Below, piece after piece: positions 7,427-16,892 of a stretch of 64,000 bases of DNA. The DNA lies in IMG/VR virus record IMGVR_UViG_3300025732_000037, positions 1 to 64,000 of that record; one strand, written 5' to 3'. The notes under the pieces were generated by a model that saw only the letters and a list, made by a program, of their open reading frames with translations, ran no database searches and was not told the DNA's origin. The translations under genes and the position numbers were made by a program. Each line of letters begins with the position of its first letter. The first letter of the stretch is position 1. Source of the stretch: a virus.

Positions 7427-9631
7427 TCAAACAGTACCAGCAACTTCTTCAAAACTTACACCCGTTCTGGTAGCAACGAATGTTAGTGTTACATAGTTAA
7501 TTGACTTAGCAGGTTTCAGATAAATGTCGGCTCTAAACTCATTGTTATCAATAACATCTGGAGTGTTATTTGTTGTATCACAAACAACTAAGAATCCATA
7601 AAGACCACGTTTTGCTTGAACATCGCGGAGGTATGGTTCAACGATGTTTCTAAAGTTTGCTCTTGTGATCTCATCATTGAGTTCAAAAAGTTGTGCTTGA
7701 GCACTCTTTTGAAGTGCTTGCTCAACAGTGAGGAACAGGCGACGAACGTTGATTCTATCAAATGCAGATGCATATCCAAGAGCAGTCTTATCGCCAAATA
7801 GAAGAATACCAATGCCGGGTTGATTAACGATTGAGTTAATTCTCTGTGGATAGAGTTGATCTCTTTGTGCTTTGCTTGGATTAAATGCAAGTTTAATTGC
7901 ATTATTCAAAATTCCTCTTTGCTGTCCTGCAGGCGAGAACCAAGGATAAGCGGTAATGGAAGTTCTGACCATTAATCCAGCAACATCTGGGTTGCAAGGA
8001 ACCCAACGGAACTTATTATTAAATCTATCGTAGGTGTACTTATATCCACTATCAAATACTGCGTAAGATGAAGAAGAAAGTGGTGAGAAGAACTCTAAGA
8101 TATTATCGGTTTGCGTATCAGTATTTGTAAGATCTACTACATCTGCACGATGTGGAGAAATTACCGCAACGCAATCCTTTCTTCCATTAGCAATAGAAAT
8201 CAAATGATTTGCTTTTGCCTGAGATTCAAATTTATTTCCTAAACCAGGACCCATGATCAAATAATCAACTGCAATTTCATCTGCATTTGAGAAGAGGTTA
8301 TATGCAGTAAAGAGATCTCCTAAGGTCGCAACCATTCCTCCACCATTACCATAATCTTTACCGCCGGATAATGTATAAGTTACGTTTCCTAAGGCACTAA
8401 AAGTTCTATCTTGAGCCTGTAAGTTCCAAAGACCTTCTGCTGTTGTAAAACCTACGAATCCAGTACTAAATCCAGTTTGAACAACTGTTTCATTTGGAAC
8501 TAAGTTATCCGAAGGATTATCTCCAGCATAAACATAGTTTGAATATATTGCAAGATAATTTTTCCACCAATTTTTTTGTGGAGAATTGACTGCAGAAACA
8601 GAATCAGATGCTTTAGAAATGCCAATATGTTTTTCAAGTAGGTTGCCTTGAATACCAGTTACTGTTCCGGTATCATCTACAACTACAACGTGAATCTCAT
8701 CACTCCTACCATTTCTTTGTGCAGAATACTGACTTGTTCCTGGTTTTGGTGCAATTGAACTCCAGTAAATCGAAGTATTCGTAAGTTGTAGTACTTGCTG
8801 GTTGTACCAATCTAAAATTGGTGACGCTCCAGTGTCAATTGTTGCAGAAGTTGTTGCAACACCAGCACTTGTGATAAAGTCAACTGTTAAGTTTCCAGTC
8901 CCACTTGAAGTTCTAAATGATCTTAGTTGTGACTTTTGTGCATATGTTACTAATGTTTCGACGTTGTTTGTGTCTACAGCGGAAACAATTTTTACTTCAA
9001 CCGTGCTTGCCCCAATTCCTGTCACAATACCCTTTAAGTATCCATTAAATAGTGAAGTTGTTCCAATTCCAGCAGATGGTACATTTGTTAAAGTAGTTGT
9101 AATGCCCATTCCAACAGTAACATTTGTAGTTACTGCAGATCCTACTTTAAGGATTTGATCTGCCTTATCATCAATTACACATACTTTAAGATTGTTTGAC
9201 CAAGACCCTGGATTTTTAGCAGCAAAAATGTAATTAAGTCCAGTATCTTCATCAAATGGACCTGCTTCATAAGCATCAAAATTCTTAATTTTGAGTGTAG
9301 GAACTCCTGCGGTAGAGATACCTGCTGAGTTTCTGATAGCATTAGCATTTACTAGGTTGTCTCCATCTACACGAGCAACCTTAAGAACACCACCATATGA
9401 AAGGAATGAAGATGCACTCATCCAATATTCATATTGTCCGTCAGTTGACAGTGGTTTTCCGAATACATTGATAAGTTCTCTTTCGTTAGTAATATCAATT
9501 GGTTCTTCAACTGGACCAAGTGCAAAAGGACCTGCAATTGCTCCAATGTTATCTAAAACATTATCAGCTCTTCCTACTGTTAAATCAACCTCTCTGACGA
9601 GTACGCCTGGAGATAATTGAGGAGTCGCCAT
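7427..9631 (-). CDS. 18: Contractile tail sheath protein gp18
   Basis: This 734-residue sheath protein (T4 gp18 is 659) begins SPGVLVREVDLTVGRADNVLDNIGAIAGPFALGP, typical of phage sheath N-termini. It ends with the conserved sheath C-terminal domain (RRLFLTVEQALQKSAQAQLFELND, LRDVQAKRGLYGFLVVCD, FRADIYLKPAKSINYVTLTF). The central variable domain carries the extra length. It forms the contractile layer around gp19. A GGAG ribosome site and an AATAAATA box at 9666-9673 precede it. Confidence 0.95.
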   Translation of the reverse strand: MATPQLSPGVLVREVDLTVGRADNVLDNIGAIAGPFALGPVEEPIDITNERELINVFGKPLSTDGQYEYWMSASSFLSYGGVLKVARVDGDNLVNANAIRNSAGISTAGVPTLKIKNFDAYEAGPFDEDTGLNYIFAAKNPGSWSNNLKVCVIDDKADQILKVGSAVTTNVTVGMGITTTLTNVPSAGIGTTSLFNGYLKGIVTGIGASTVEVKIVSAVDTNNVETLVTYAQKSQLRSFRTSSGTGNLTVDFITSAGVATTSATIDTGASPILDWYNQQVLQLTNTSIYWSSIAPKPGTSQYSAQRNGRSDEIHVVVVDDTGTVTGIQGNLLEKHIGISKASDSVSAVNSPQKNWWKNYLAIYSNYVYAGDNPSDNLVPNETVVQTGFSTGFVGFTTAEGLWNLQAQDRTFSALGNVTYTLSGGKDYGNGGGMVATLGDLFTAYNLFSNADEIAVDYLIMGPGLGNKFESQAKANHLISIANGRKDCVAVISPHRADVVDLTNTDTQTDNILEFFSPLSSSSYAVFDSGYKYTYDRFNNKFRWVPCNPDVAGLMVRTSITAYPWFSPAGQQRGILNNAIKLAFNPSKAQRDQLYPQRINSIVNQPGIGILLFGDKTALGYASAFDRINVRRLFLTVEQALQKSAQAQLFELNDEITRANFRNIVEPYLRDVQAKRGLYGFLVVCDTTNNTPDVIDNNEFRADIYLKPAKSINYVTLTFVATRTGVSFEEVAGTV

Positions 9632-9665
9632 GTTTTTCTCCGTAAATCTCAGTTTAACTAAAAAA

Positions 9666-9673
9666 TATTTATT
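9666..9673 (-). promoter_or_regulatory. Late promoter box variant for gene 18
   Basis: AATAAATA on the minus strand lies about 35 nt before the gene 18 start, in the short space after the 76-residue gene. Confidence 0.55.
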
Positions 9674-9712
9674 AAAAAGTTACTTTTCATGGGGGAAATC
9701 TGACGTGAATAT

Positions 9713-9943
9713 CTACCAATCGGGATATTCCCATCTATCGAGAACTCTTGATACTGTTCTACTTGTGACTATTCTTTTTATTGTACACTCTTTACATTCA
9801 TAAGAATATGATGAAGCTACTGGTCCCCTATCCTTTCTGGTTCTATAAAAACTTTCTATTAAATTCTTTTCCTCACCGCATATTCTACATATTCTATCCG
9901 TAAGTAGTAAATGTCCTAATTTAATTTGCCGATCTAAATCCAT
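9713..9943 (-). CDS. Small zinc-finger-like protein between genes 17 and 18 (76 aa)
   Basis: The protein carries CRICG near residue 19 and CKEC near residue 50, spaced like a four-cysteine zinc ribbon, with a basic C-terminus (RIVTSRTVSRVLDRW). This pattern occurs at the N-terminus of endonuclease VII-type and HNH-type DNA-binding proteins, but no catalytic His/Asn set is visible. The ATG overlaps the gene 17 stop (TAATG), so translation is probably coupled to the terminase. A role near packaging or DNA binding is inference. Confidence 0.7.
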   Translation of the reverse strand: MDLDRQIKLGHLLLTDRICRICGEEKNLIESFYRTRKDRGPVASSYSYECKECTIKRIVTSRTVSRVLDRWEYPDW

Positions 9944-11589
9944 TACATATACTCCCACATATACGCTCTATCTCCATATTCGTCTACATACCACCTGTCT
10001 CCGTCATTATCAACAAAACTACTTTCATCTAAACCATCAGAAATAAATCCAAAAGGTGACATATCTTGCTCAATTTGATTTTTTTGTTCTTCATATAATC
10101 TTTTCCTTACATCTTGATCAGTAAGTTCTTTAAAATAATCTTGTGCAACTAACCATGCATAAATTACCAAGCACATTGCAAGGTCATCATTACAACCTTC
10201 TTCAGCCTCAAATGAATTATGCTTTTGAATAAATGTTGTTAGTTCACTGATGATTTCATAATCATTCAAAAAAAGTTTATTCTCTTCAATCATCGTCTTA
10301 AGATTAAGACATCCGACTTTTTTAACTGTCTTAGACATCTTAACGCCAAGTTGAGTTTTCTTTCCAGAAAACCCTTGACCAACAATTTGCCCAGCTCTAC
10401 CTCTCATAGAGCACATGAGAAGATTATTATATTCTAAATCATATTGAAGGATACTTGCTACTTGATCTCCAACATCATTTACCTCACATAATATATAAGC
10501 ATTGTTATATGCTGTTGCAGCCTCATTAATGATACTTGGAAATAGCATAGGTTTAATCTCATTATTCCTATACTTTGCAACTACCTTATGTGGAAACTGA
10601 GTAATATCAATTACAGTAAAGGCAGAATAATCGTTTCCTACGCCTCTAGCAACGTCTACAGTGATGAGATAGTCATGATTCTCTTCGGGATCCGTATAAA
10701 CATCTAAACCTGCGCTACGAGTCTTGGGAGCGTCATACACAAGCGTTCTGAGTTTAGATGGAGCAATCAATGTATCTACAGATCCTAAAAATTCACATTC
10801 AAATTCAACTTTGAATTGAGATTCTGAAGTGTTGGCGATTGTTTGCTTTTTCCATTCTTCATCTCTTCCTGGAACTTCACTCCAATGAACATCAGTATAA
10901 ACATACTCATTTTTACCTTTCTCTGCATCGTGCCACATACGGTAGAAGTGATTCATACCGTGTGGTGTAGAAACAATAATTACTTTAGTTTGTTTACCTG
11001 AAGTAATCGTAGGATAAACCGATGCAAAGAATGAATCTGCAATGTGATTTGGGACGAACGCAAATTCGTCCAAAAATAGAATGTTGAATGACATACCACG
11101 AACTGCAGAAGCAGAAGTAGAAGCAGCCAAGATTTTACTTCCATTTTCAAGTTCAAGAGAACCTTTGTTCCAAGAGATGATTCCTTGTTGCATCCATTTG
11201 GGGAGATTTTCATATGCGGTTTGCAATCTGTCTAGAAGTTCTCTGGCAGTTGCTGCTTTGTTTGCAAGAATACCAATATTTACATTGTCGTTAAAAACAG
11301 CATAATGCAAAAGAAAAGATACCACTGTCGTAGACTTACCAGTCTGACGAGGCATCTTACATATATTAAATCTATGTTTATGAAAATTATTAATTAATTT
11401 TTCTTGAAAATGATATGGTTTAAATGTCTGTAATCCATGATCAAGAGTTACAATTTTTACATAATTTTTAGAAAAATAAACAGGATCATTCATGCATTTA
11501 GCAATCTCAAGAACTTGCTCTTCTGTAAATTCGTGAGTTGTATTTGCCTTTTTTAATAAGGGATTGCCTAAGTAAACATCATTTGACAT
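9943..11589 (-). CDS. 17: Terminase large subunit gp17
   Basis: This 548-residue packaging motor (T4 gp17 is 610) has a Walker A MPRQTGKST at residues 79-87, Walker B ILFLDEFA at 170-177, and coupling motif VSTPHG near 207. The RNase H-like nuclease domain has TVDVARGVGNDYS near 311 (first Asp), CEVNDVGDQ, and CNDDLAM near 480 (last acidic residues). It cuts concatemeric DNA and drives it through the gp20 portal. No intron or inserted endonuclease interrupts it. Confidence 0.97.
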   Translation of the reverse strand: MSNDVYLGNPLLKKANTTHEFTEEQVLEIAKCMNDPVYFSKNYVKIVTLDHGLQTFKPYHFQEKLINNFHKHRFNICKMPRQTGKSTTVVSFLLHYAVFNDNVNIGILANKAATARELLDRLQTAYENLPKWMQQGIISWNKGSLELENGSKILAASTSASAVRGMSFNILFLDEFAFVPNHIADSFFASVYPTITSGKQTKVIIVSTPHGMNHFYRMWHDAEKGKNEYVYTDVHWSEVPGRDEEWKKQTIANTSESQFKVEFECEFLGSVDTLIAPSKLRTLVYDAPKTRSAGLDVYTDPEENHDYLITVDVARGVGNDYSAFTVIDITQFPHKVVAKYRNNEIKPMLFPSIINEAATAYNNAYILCEVNDVGDQVASILQYDLEYNNLLMCSMRGRAGQIVGQGFSGKKTQLGVKMSKTVKKVGCLNLKTMIEENKLFLNDYEIISELTTFIQKHNSFEAEEGCNDDLAMCLVIYAWLVAQDYFKELTDQDVRKRLYEEQKNQIEQDMSPFGFISDGLDESSFVDNDGDRWYVDEYGDRAYMWEYM

Positions 11590-11605
11590 AACAAAAACCT
11601 ACCTC

Positions 11606-12943
11606 TCAATTACAATTCCAACGACGAAGTGCTTTATTAATCCTACTATCCGGATCTCTTGCAGTTTTTGCTGAAGTCAATTTGGATTTCATTCCGGACA
11701 TACGACGACAAAATGACTTACGACGTTCTGCTCTTTTTCCTGTGGGATTTTTTTCAGTTACAGCAGTTTTAAGTTTTGAACCTGGATTTTCTCTACGATA
11801 AACATTTACTGCTTTTTGACTGAGACCATCGGTTTTATCTTGACGATTAACTTTTTGCCAATCTTCATCAACTTCAACTTCCTCTCCCATAGGTTTTACA
11901 TAATTTCTATTTGGTCCTGGTTTTGGTGTACTTCCACCTTGAGTCCCGCAGGGTTGAATTAAAGGTTGTCCTGGTTGAAATTCAGAAACTGAATGATAAA
12001 CTACTTTAGAACCTGGATAAACTTTTTGAAGTTCATCATTTATTTCTTTACGAGATGGAAGTTTTACTTGAGGGAAGAACATTTTTAGTGCATAATATTT
12101 ACCTCTCCAAGAAACAGTAACTAAAATTATATTTCCTGTTTGTGACTTCAATTGAGTTGCTTCATCAACTTGAGATTTAAATCCTTTAATTGGTTCTGGT
12201 TTGATAATATCAACTACTTCCGCAAATGTATTTCCATCTGCATCTTCAATAGTAATATCTTCTTTCTTATATCCCTTTGCTTTTGGAACTCCTTTTGATG
12301 GAACACAATTTGGAACTTTTCTACCATTTTTCTTTTTCATTCCAACCTGAGTATAACCTTTCCAACAAGGATCTTCTTCTTTAAGGTCTTTGAGAATTTT
12401 ATTTACCATTTTTTGTTCTTCCATTGGTTTAGATGTAAGGTAATCTGCTGCTGTATCAATATAATCTGCTGCTTTTGTAATTTTTGATTGAACCCATGCC
12501 TCTAAATTCCCTTCACCTTTACCAACCGTCATTTTAAGTCTTTTAACAGCATCTGAAATAGTATTTAATTCAGATCTTGCCATCGAATACTCTTCATCTT
12601 TAATGGAAACTTTATCCCATGCTTTTTCTCCATAAGAGCATTCAGATCTTTTTTCTCTTTTATCGCAAAGAGGACAATACCTTTCCTCTTCATGAGATTC
12701 TTTTACATCTTTAAATTTTTTATGCTCTTTTTTTGCAGATGTTTCCATTTTTTTAAGTCTTGTATAGTAATCTGGAATCTCATCGATATGTTGTAACGCA
12801 ATATTCATTGCAAGATCATGATCCTTGGTATGTTCGTGTTCAATAGGTTCTCCCATATCAAGTTGCTTCTGAATAAAAGCAACATCAAGTCTATGCTTTT
12901 TTGCAATTTGCTCAACTGTTTTATGTGGTTTAATTTTATACAT
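11606..12943 (-). CDS. Multi-domain protein next to the terminase genes (445 aa)
   Basis: Three parts are visible. Residues about 1-80 hold DLAMNIALQHIDEIPDYYTRLKKME, resembling the DUF5661 type. Residues about 255-330 (VTVSWRGKYYALKM, PSRKEINDELQKVYPGSKV) repeat the domain seen in the gp68-position protein. The C-terminal 50 residues (KNPTGKRAERRKSFCRRMSGM, CRRW-type end) are a basic Cys/Arg-rich block of the DUF6321 type. In between are CPLCDKREKRSEC, perhaps zinc-binding, and CWKGYTQVGMKKKNGRKVPNC. It lies between genes 16 and 17 under a late box. A role in head assembly or packaging is inference; domain names are from memory. Confidence 0.75.
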   Translation of the reverse strand: MYKIKPHKTVEQIAKKHRLDVAFIQKQLDMGEPIEHEHTKDHDLAMNIALQHIDEIPDYYTRLKKMETSAKKEHKKFKDVKESHEEERYCPLCDKREKRSECSYGEKAWDKVSIKDEEYSMARSELNTISDAVKRLKMTVGKGEGNLEAWVQSKITKAADYIDTAADYLTSKPMEEQKMVNKILKDLKEEDPCWKGYTQVGMKKKNGRKVPNCVPSKGVPKAKGYKKEDITIEDADGNTFAEVVDIIKPEPIKGFKSQVDEATQLKSQTGNIILVTVSWRGKYYALKMFFPQVKLPSRKEINDELQKVYPGSKVVYHSVSEFQPGQPLIQPCGTQGGSTPKPGPNRNYVKPMGEEVEVDEDWQKVNRQDKTDGLSQKAVNVYRRENPGSKLKTAVTEKNPTGKRAERRKSFCRRMSGMKSKLTSAKTARDPDSRINKALRRWNCN

Positions 12944-12960
12944 CAGTATACGAGAACCTT

Positions 12961-12968
12961 TATTTATT
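12961..12968 (-). promoter_or_regulatory. Late promoter box variant before the 445-residue gene
   Basis: Overlapping AATAAATA motifs on the minus strand (AAATAAATAAATA) span the end of gene 16 and lie about 20 nt before the ATG. Confidence 0.5.
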
Positions 12969-13402
12969 TATTTTTCTTCTTGTTCTTGAGAATGTTGTTT
13001 TAATAATTTTGCTAATTCTGCAGTTGATCCAACAAAAAGTGCATTATTTACAGTAGTAGGACTTTTTTGTTTTTCTTCTTCAACATCTTTCTTTATCTTA
13101 TGAAGTGCCATAAGTTTTTCAGCAATCTCACTTGTATTTTTGATAAGTTGACCTGCAACTTCATATGCTCTAGGCATTTCACTTTCTTGTGCTAGTTCAA
13201 GAATTCCATTAATTGCTTCTTGTCCTTTTTCTACTAATGAATATAAGTTACCTCTTGCGTATTCGTAATCTTTTTTGATATCATCAGCAGTTGAAGCATA
13301 CTTTTCGATTTCACCAGAAACTTCCTCAACTTTAATCGGAACAATATCTCCTTCAACATTGAAAGTTTCATTCAGTTTGTCAAACTTTTTTGTCATTTTC
13401 AT
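12968..13402 (-). CDS. 16: Terminase small subunit gp16
   Basis: This 144-residue protein matches T4 gp16 (164 residues) in pattern: DDIKKDYEYARGNLYSLVEKG (T4 DLEDDYGVVRRNMH), PRAYEVAGQLIKNTSEIAEKLMALHK (T4 PRHMEVFATLMGQM), and NNALFVGSTAELAKLL near the C-terminus (T4 NATVFMGSPTELM). It is largely helical and ends in a Gln/Glu-rich tail. In T4 it forms a ring that regulates gp17 at the pac region. A second in-frame ATG two codons downstream is possible as the start. Confidence 0.88.
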   Translation of the reverse strand: MKMTKKFDKLNETFNVEGDIVPIKVEEVSGEIEKYASTADDIKKDYEYARGNLYSLVEKGQEAINGILELAQESEMPRAYEVAGQLIKNTSEIAEKLMALHKIKKDVEEEKQKSPTTVNNALFVGSTAELAKLLKQHSQEQEEK

Positions 13403-13408
13403 AACCTA

Positions 13409-14410
13409 TCAAGAAATACTTCCACTAAAACCAAAGTCATCACCTTGTTCAATCAATGCATTATCTGCGGCAGTGATTGATTTAACTGGAGCACCTCCTA
13501 AGTGTGATGTTACTGTTGTATTGTCTTTACCTCTTTCTACAGTAAGAACATTTGCGGATTTTCCTACAACAAAAATTTCTTCTCCTTCCAAATCCAAATA
13601 TGTATTTACTAATATAGAACTTGCATCATTAACTGTAATAATAGTGTCAGTTGTTGTTATATCACTCGTTAAATTGGTTAAAACAATACCAGTGTAATTT
13701 TTAATTGCTCTTGGTTCAACCGAATACGCAATTTCTCTTGATGGATTTGAAGTAACATCTCCTGCAATATAACTGACAGTGGTTTTCTTGATAACATCTT
13801 TTGTGACAGAAGATACTGGGCCAAAGAGGTAAGTTTTTGCAGTAAATCTTAAAGTATAAATTAAAACTCTTCTTGTTGTGAAATCACCTTCATAATCATC
13901 CTGCATAGTAATATTTTCAAGAATAACGGGTATATCTCTTTTTTCTGCTATCGAATCTACCATTTCAACCGTCATTGTGTAAGCTGGTTGAAAATATGGT
14001 AAAATTTGCTCCACAATTTGAAGTGCGTCATCATTTATTTTTGACATTATACTTAATTCAAATTGCATATTATATGGAACAGGCAAATACGCTTTTTTTG
14101 TTTCAGTTCCGTCTTCTACAGATTTGGCAGTAAAATATTGTGTAGTTGTTGATTTTCTTGTTGCATCATAAGTTAATCCTGTAAATTCAAATGACATTCT
14201 TGGTAATGTTATTTGAACTGGTTTATTTAAATTTGGAGATTGATTTAATCTAGCAAGAAATTTTTGAGTAGGTCCATATGCAAGTGGAACTTTAATAACG
14301 CTTACTACCTGATCCGAATTATTCGTATGTTCGATAGAAATATTATTAAATAATGAACCAAATGAAATTACGGTTCTTCTTAAAATTTCGTGATAAAAAT
14401 ATTCAAACAT
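13409..14410 (-). CDS. 15: Tail sheath stabilizer and completion protein gp15
   Basis: The first ~235 residues match T4 gp15: MFEYFYHEILRRTVISFGSLFNNI, LPRMSFEFTGLTYDATRK, FELSIMSKINDDALQIVEQILPYFQP, and VILENITMQDDYEGDFTTRRVLIYTLRF. T4 gp15 caps the completed tail and joins it to the neck. The protein has 333 residues, T4 272. The extra C-terminal part (LTSDITTTDTIITVNDASSI to VLTVERGKDNTTVTSHLGG) is a module also found in the giant tail proteins of this phage. A GATAAATA box lies upstream. Confidence 0.92.
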   Translation of the reverse strand: MFEYFYHEILRRTVISFGSLFNNISIEHTNNSDQVVSVIKVPLAYGPTQKFLARLNQSPNLNKPVQITLPRMSFEFTGLTYDATRKSTTTQYFTAKSVEDGTETKKAYLPVPYNMQFELSIMSKINDDALQIVEQILPYFQPAYTMTVEMVDSIAEKRDIPVILENITMQDDYEGDFTTRRVLIYTLRFTAKTYLFGPVSSVTKDVIKKTTVSYIAGDVTSNPSREIAYSVEPRAIKNYTGIVLTNLTSDITTTDTIITVNDASSILVNTYLDLEGEEIFVVGKSANVLTVERGKDNTTVTSHLGGAPVKSITAADNALIEQGDDFGFSGSIS

Positions 14411-14446
14411 ATGGATTAACTTATAATAGGTTCAATTATTAATTAA

Positions 14447-14454
14447 TATTTATC
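14447..14454 (-). promoter_or_regulatory. Late promoter box variant for gene 15
   Basis: GATAAATATT on the minus strand lies about 37 nt before the gene 15 start. Confidence 0.5.
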
Positions 14455-14458
14455 ATTA

Positions 14459-15877
14459 TTAGGGCATTCCAAATGGATTGGTTTCATTAAAATCTATAAT
14501 TTTATCTGCTTCTTCTTCAATTTCATCATTTGCAGAAAAACCATCTTTAAAAATAGATGGTATAGCATTAATAGAACGTAAATAATGAGATGCACTAGAT
14601 GCAGAACCAACAATGTTCTCTCCTGGAATAAATTCTCCAGTAAGATTAGATACCTGAAGAACCTTAGTAGTAGAATTCCAAGATTTAACTCTTGCAGTAA
14701 CTCCACTTTGGGAACCTGTTACTAGTTCGTTGAAAGTAAAGTTACCAACTGAAGACAATAATGGATTTCCAATTGTAATTGTAGGAGATGAAACATAACC
14801 TAAACCTGCATCTATAATATTGATAGCAGTAATTGATCCAGCAGCGGAAACTACTGCTGCAGCAACAGCAGGGGCAGAGGAAATACCAGTAAATGTAACT
14901 GAAGGACTATATACATAACCAGAACCTCCATTAGTAATAGTAATTATTCCAACAATTCCATCACCAATAGTTGCTGTAGCCGCAGCTCCACTACCTCCAC
15001 CTCCAATAAATTTAACAGTAGGTGGAGTTGTATATCCAAAACCCGCATTTGTAACTGAAACACTTTGAACCGATTTTGCTTTGGGATTTAAGTTATCATT
15101 GCAAACTACAATTCCTCCTATCATTTCTGCGACAGCACTTGCAGTAGTACCGCCACTAGGAGCAGAAGTAAATCCAACTATAGGTGTACTCGTATATCCT
15201 CCTCCGCGATTGGTAACTGTAACAAATCTTACTCCACCATTTACAATCTGACAGGTTGCAGTAGCCGTAATGCCAATTCCGGACATAACCAGATTGACGA
15301 TATTTCCAATGGGATTTTTTTCTGGATCAGTCGAATCTCCCCCAGAAATAAGACCATCAATTTCATCAATTCCAGTATCAATCAACTCATCTTCATATCT
15401 AAAGAGTTCACATCTTAATTCATACGTATAATTTCCTTGTAATTGATAGAAAGGTTTTTCGTGCTCAACATATTTTATTTCAAATAAACGATCACCTAAA
15501 GGAAAATATATTAAATCACCTTCTTTTGGTCTTTTTGATAATTTTATATTTGATTGATTTTCAATTAATGGAGAAATGTAATTTTCATACCTTTCTCTAG
15601 AAATTGTCAATGTAATCTCATTCAGAGCTTGAATTCCGAATTTTGATAAAATGGTTGGATTGTCCGAATAACCTTCATAAGTATTAATATATGCCTCAAT
15701 AGGATAAGCATTATTAAATTCAGATTCTATTACTTCCCTTATAACTGTTTTTTCTGTAATATATCTTCGAGGAAGATAATAAACATCAATGCCATACATT
15801 CTCAACTGCTCGTTGATTAAGTCTTGTATAAGACCTCTTTCCGTATTAGATCCTTGCAGGAAGAATGGATTTAGCAT
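14459..15877 (-). CDS. 14: Neck protein gp14 with an inserted GxGY repeat domain
   Basis: Residues 1 to about 185 match the T4 neck protein gp14 (256 residues): MLNPFFLQGSNTERGLIQDL, YYLPRRYITEKTVIREV, FGIQALNEITLTISRERY, and GDLIYFPLGDRLFEIKYVEHEKPFYQ. Residues about 200-400 are additional and carry four copies of a G-x-G-Y-x-x-x-P-x-hydrophobic repeat (GGGYTSTPIV, GFGYTTPPTV, GSGYVYSPSV, GLGYVSSPTI). This repeat also occurs in gp8 and the giant baseplate proteins. gp13 and gp14 close the filled head for tail joining. Total 472 residues. Confidence 0.92.
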   Translation of the reverse strand: MLNPFFLQGSNTERGLIQDLINEQLRMYGIDVYYLPRRYITEKTVIREVIESEFNNAYPIEAYINTYEGYSDNPTILSKFGIQALNEITLTISRERYENYISPLIENQSNIKLSKRPKEGDLIYFPLGDRLFEIKYVEHEKPFYQLQGNYTYELRCELFRYEDELIDTGIDEIDGLISGGDSTDPEKNPIGNIVNLVMSGIGITATATCQIVNGGVRFVTVTNRGGGYTSTPIVGFTSAPSGGTTASAVAEMIGGIVVCNDNLNPKAKSVQSVSVTNAGFGYTTPPTVKFIGGGGSGAAATATIGDGIVGIITITNGGSGYVYSPSVTFTGISSAPAVAAAVVSAAGSITAINIIDAGLGYVSSPTITIGNPLLSSVGNFTFNELVTGSQSGVTARVKSWNSTTKVLQVSNLTGEFIPGENIVGSASSASHYLRSINAIPSIFKDGFSANDEIEEEADKIIDFNETNPFGMP

Positions 15878-15882
15878 TTTTT

Positions 15883-16728
15883 CTAACCTATCATATCTAG
15901 TGGTGGAAGTTCATAAGTATTTGACATTTTTTCCATCAACAAGTCAATTTCTCTTTGCGCATCGTCATACATTTGCCTTCCATTCAATTCAACTCCACCT
16001 GGAAGTTTTACTCCAGTAAATTTCATCATATTTTGTCCCCATTGTCGTTTAATTAATGAAGTCAAATATGGTTTTATAAATGAGTCATTCCACACTCTAG
16101 AATAATCATTTGGATCTAATGTTGAATAGCAATCAATTATTAAATATTGACCTTCTCTTACCGATGCCCAATCAATATCCAAGTAAAGACGATCTTGTCT
16201 TTTATTAAAACGAATTTGTTTTTGCGTGTTAAGTAAAAAATCTAAATCTTCCAAATAAGTTTTAACCATAGCATAACTAAGAAGTTCAATAGATCCCCAA
16301 TAATAAATATCATTTAAAAATAATTGATATTTAACACTAAACATATTGTGAGTAATTGTATTAGCCCCATCAAAAGTAAAAATTTTATTTACACCTATAA
16401 CATTTGGTGGAACTTGTAAGTAATTACTATTTTCTTCATACGTAAAAGTAGTAGCAGTTCCTACAATATTTGCAGTAACTGATGTTGATGCAATTCCAAC
16501 CGGTGAGGTTGGTCCGCGTGCTCTTCCTCTATCAATATCATCTTTTGTTATTTTATACTTATAAAAAGCTGGATAAACGCCATCGAAATGCCTTTCTTGG
16601 AAAAATTGAATAGCATCATCCACCAGATCATCAATCTGTTCATCTGCAACATTAATTTCTAATACTGGTGCCCCCAATTTTCTTTTGCAATAATCTATTA
16701 ATTCTTGCCTGGTGGATGGTTGTGCCAT
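15883..16728 (-). CDS. 13: Neck protein gp13
   Basis: This 281-residue protein (T4 gp13 is 309) has the family N-terminus LIDYCKRKLGAPVLEINVADEQIDDLVDDAIQFFQERHFDGV. It also has SIELLSYAMVKTYLEDLDFLL mid-protein and the C-terminal LIKRQWGQNMMKFTGVKLPGGVELNGRQMYDDA. It assembles with gp14 on the portal after packaging. Its ATG overlaps the stop of the preceding 54-codon gene (TAATG), and 5 nt separate it from gene 14, so the genes are translationally linked. Confidence 0.95.
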   Translation of the reverse strand: MAQPSTRQELIDYCKRKLGAPVLEINVADEQIDDLVDDAIQFFQERHFDGVYPAFYKYKITKDDIDRGRARGPTSPVGIASTSVTANIVGTATTFTYEENSNYLQVPPNVIGVNKIFTFDGANTITHNMFSVKYQLFLNDIYYWGSIELLSYAMVKTYLEDLDFLLNTQKQIRFNKRQDRLYLDIDWASVREGQYLIIDCYSTLDPNDYSRVWNDSFIKPYLTSLIKRQWGQNMMKFTGVKLPGGVELNGRQMYDDAQREIDLLMEKMSNTYELPPLDMIG

Positions 16729-16892
16729 TAGAGTTTAGATATTACTTCTTGTTGTTTAAAGTAAAGTTTAACATAAGACTTTGCAAAAATTCTTAAAGTC
16801 TCAATATCATCTATACTATCTATGTCTCTTGAAATTTTCTCATATTCAAATAATTTACTAAAGTTTTCGAGAGATATTTTGTCAGGATCCAT
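16728..16892 (-). CDS. Small conserved-type protein before gene 13 (54 aa)
   Basis: The reading frame starts MDPDKISLENFSKLFEYEK and ends KQQEVISKL: 54 residues, charged and helical. It overlaps the end of the 76-residue gene by 11 nt and the gene 13 start by 1 nt, the tight packing of a real gene. I believe similar small proteins lie here in other cyanophages but cannot name one. The function is unknown; a tail or neck assembly role is possible from context. Confidence 0.7.
   Translation of the reverse strand: MDPDKISLENFSKLFEYEKISRDIDSIDDIETLRIFAKSYVKLYFKQQEVISKL

Noticed and set aside
7053-9620. Several plus-strand frames opposite genes 18 and 19.
   Set aside because: They are shadows of strongly conserved virion genes.
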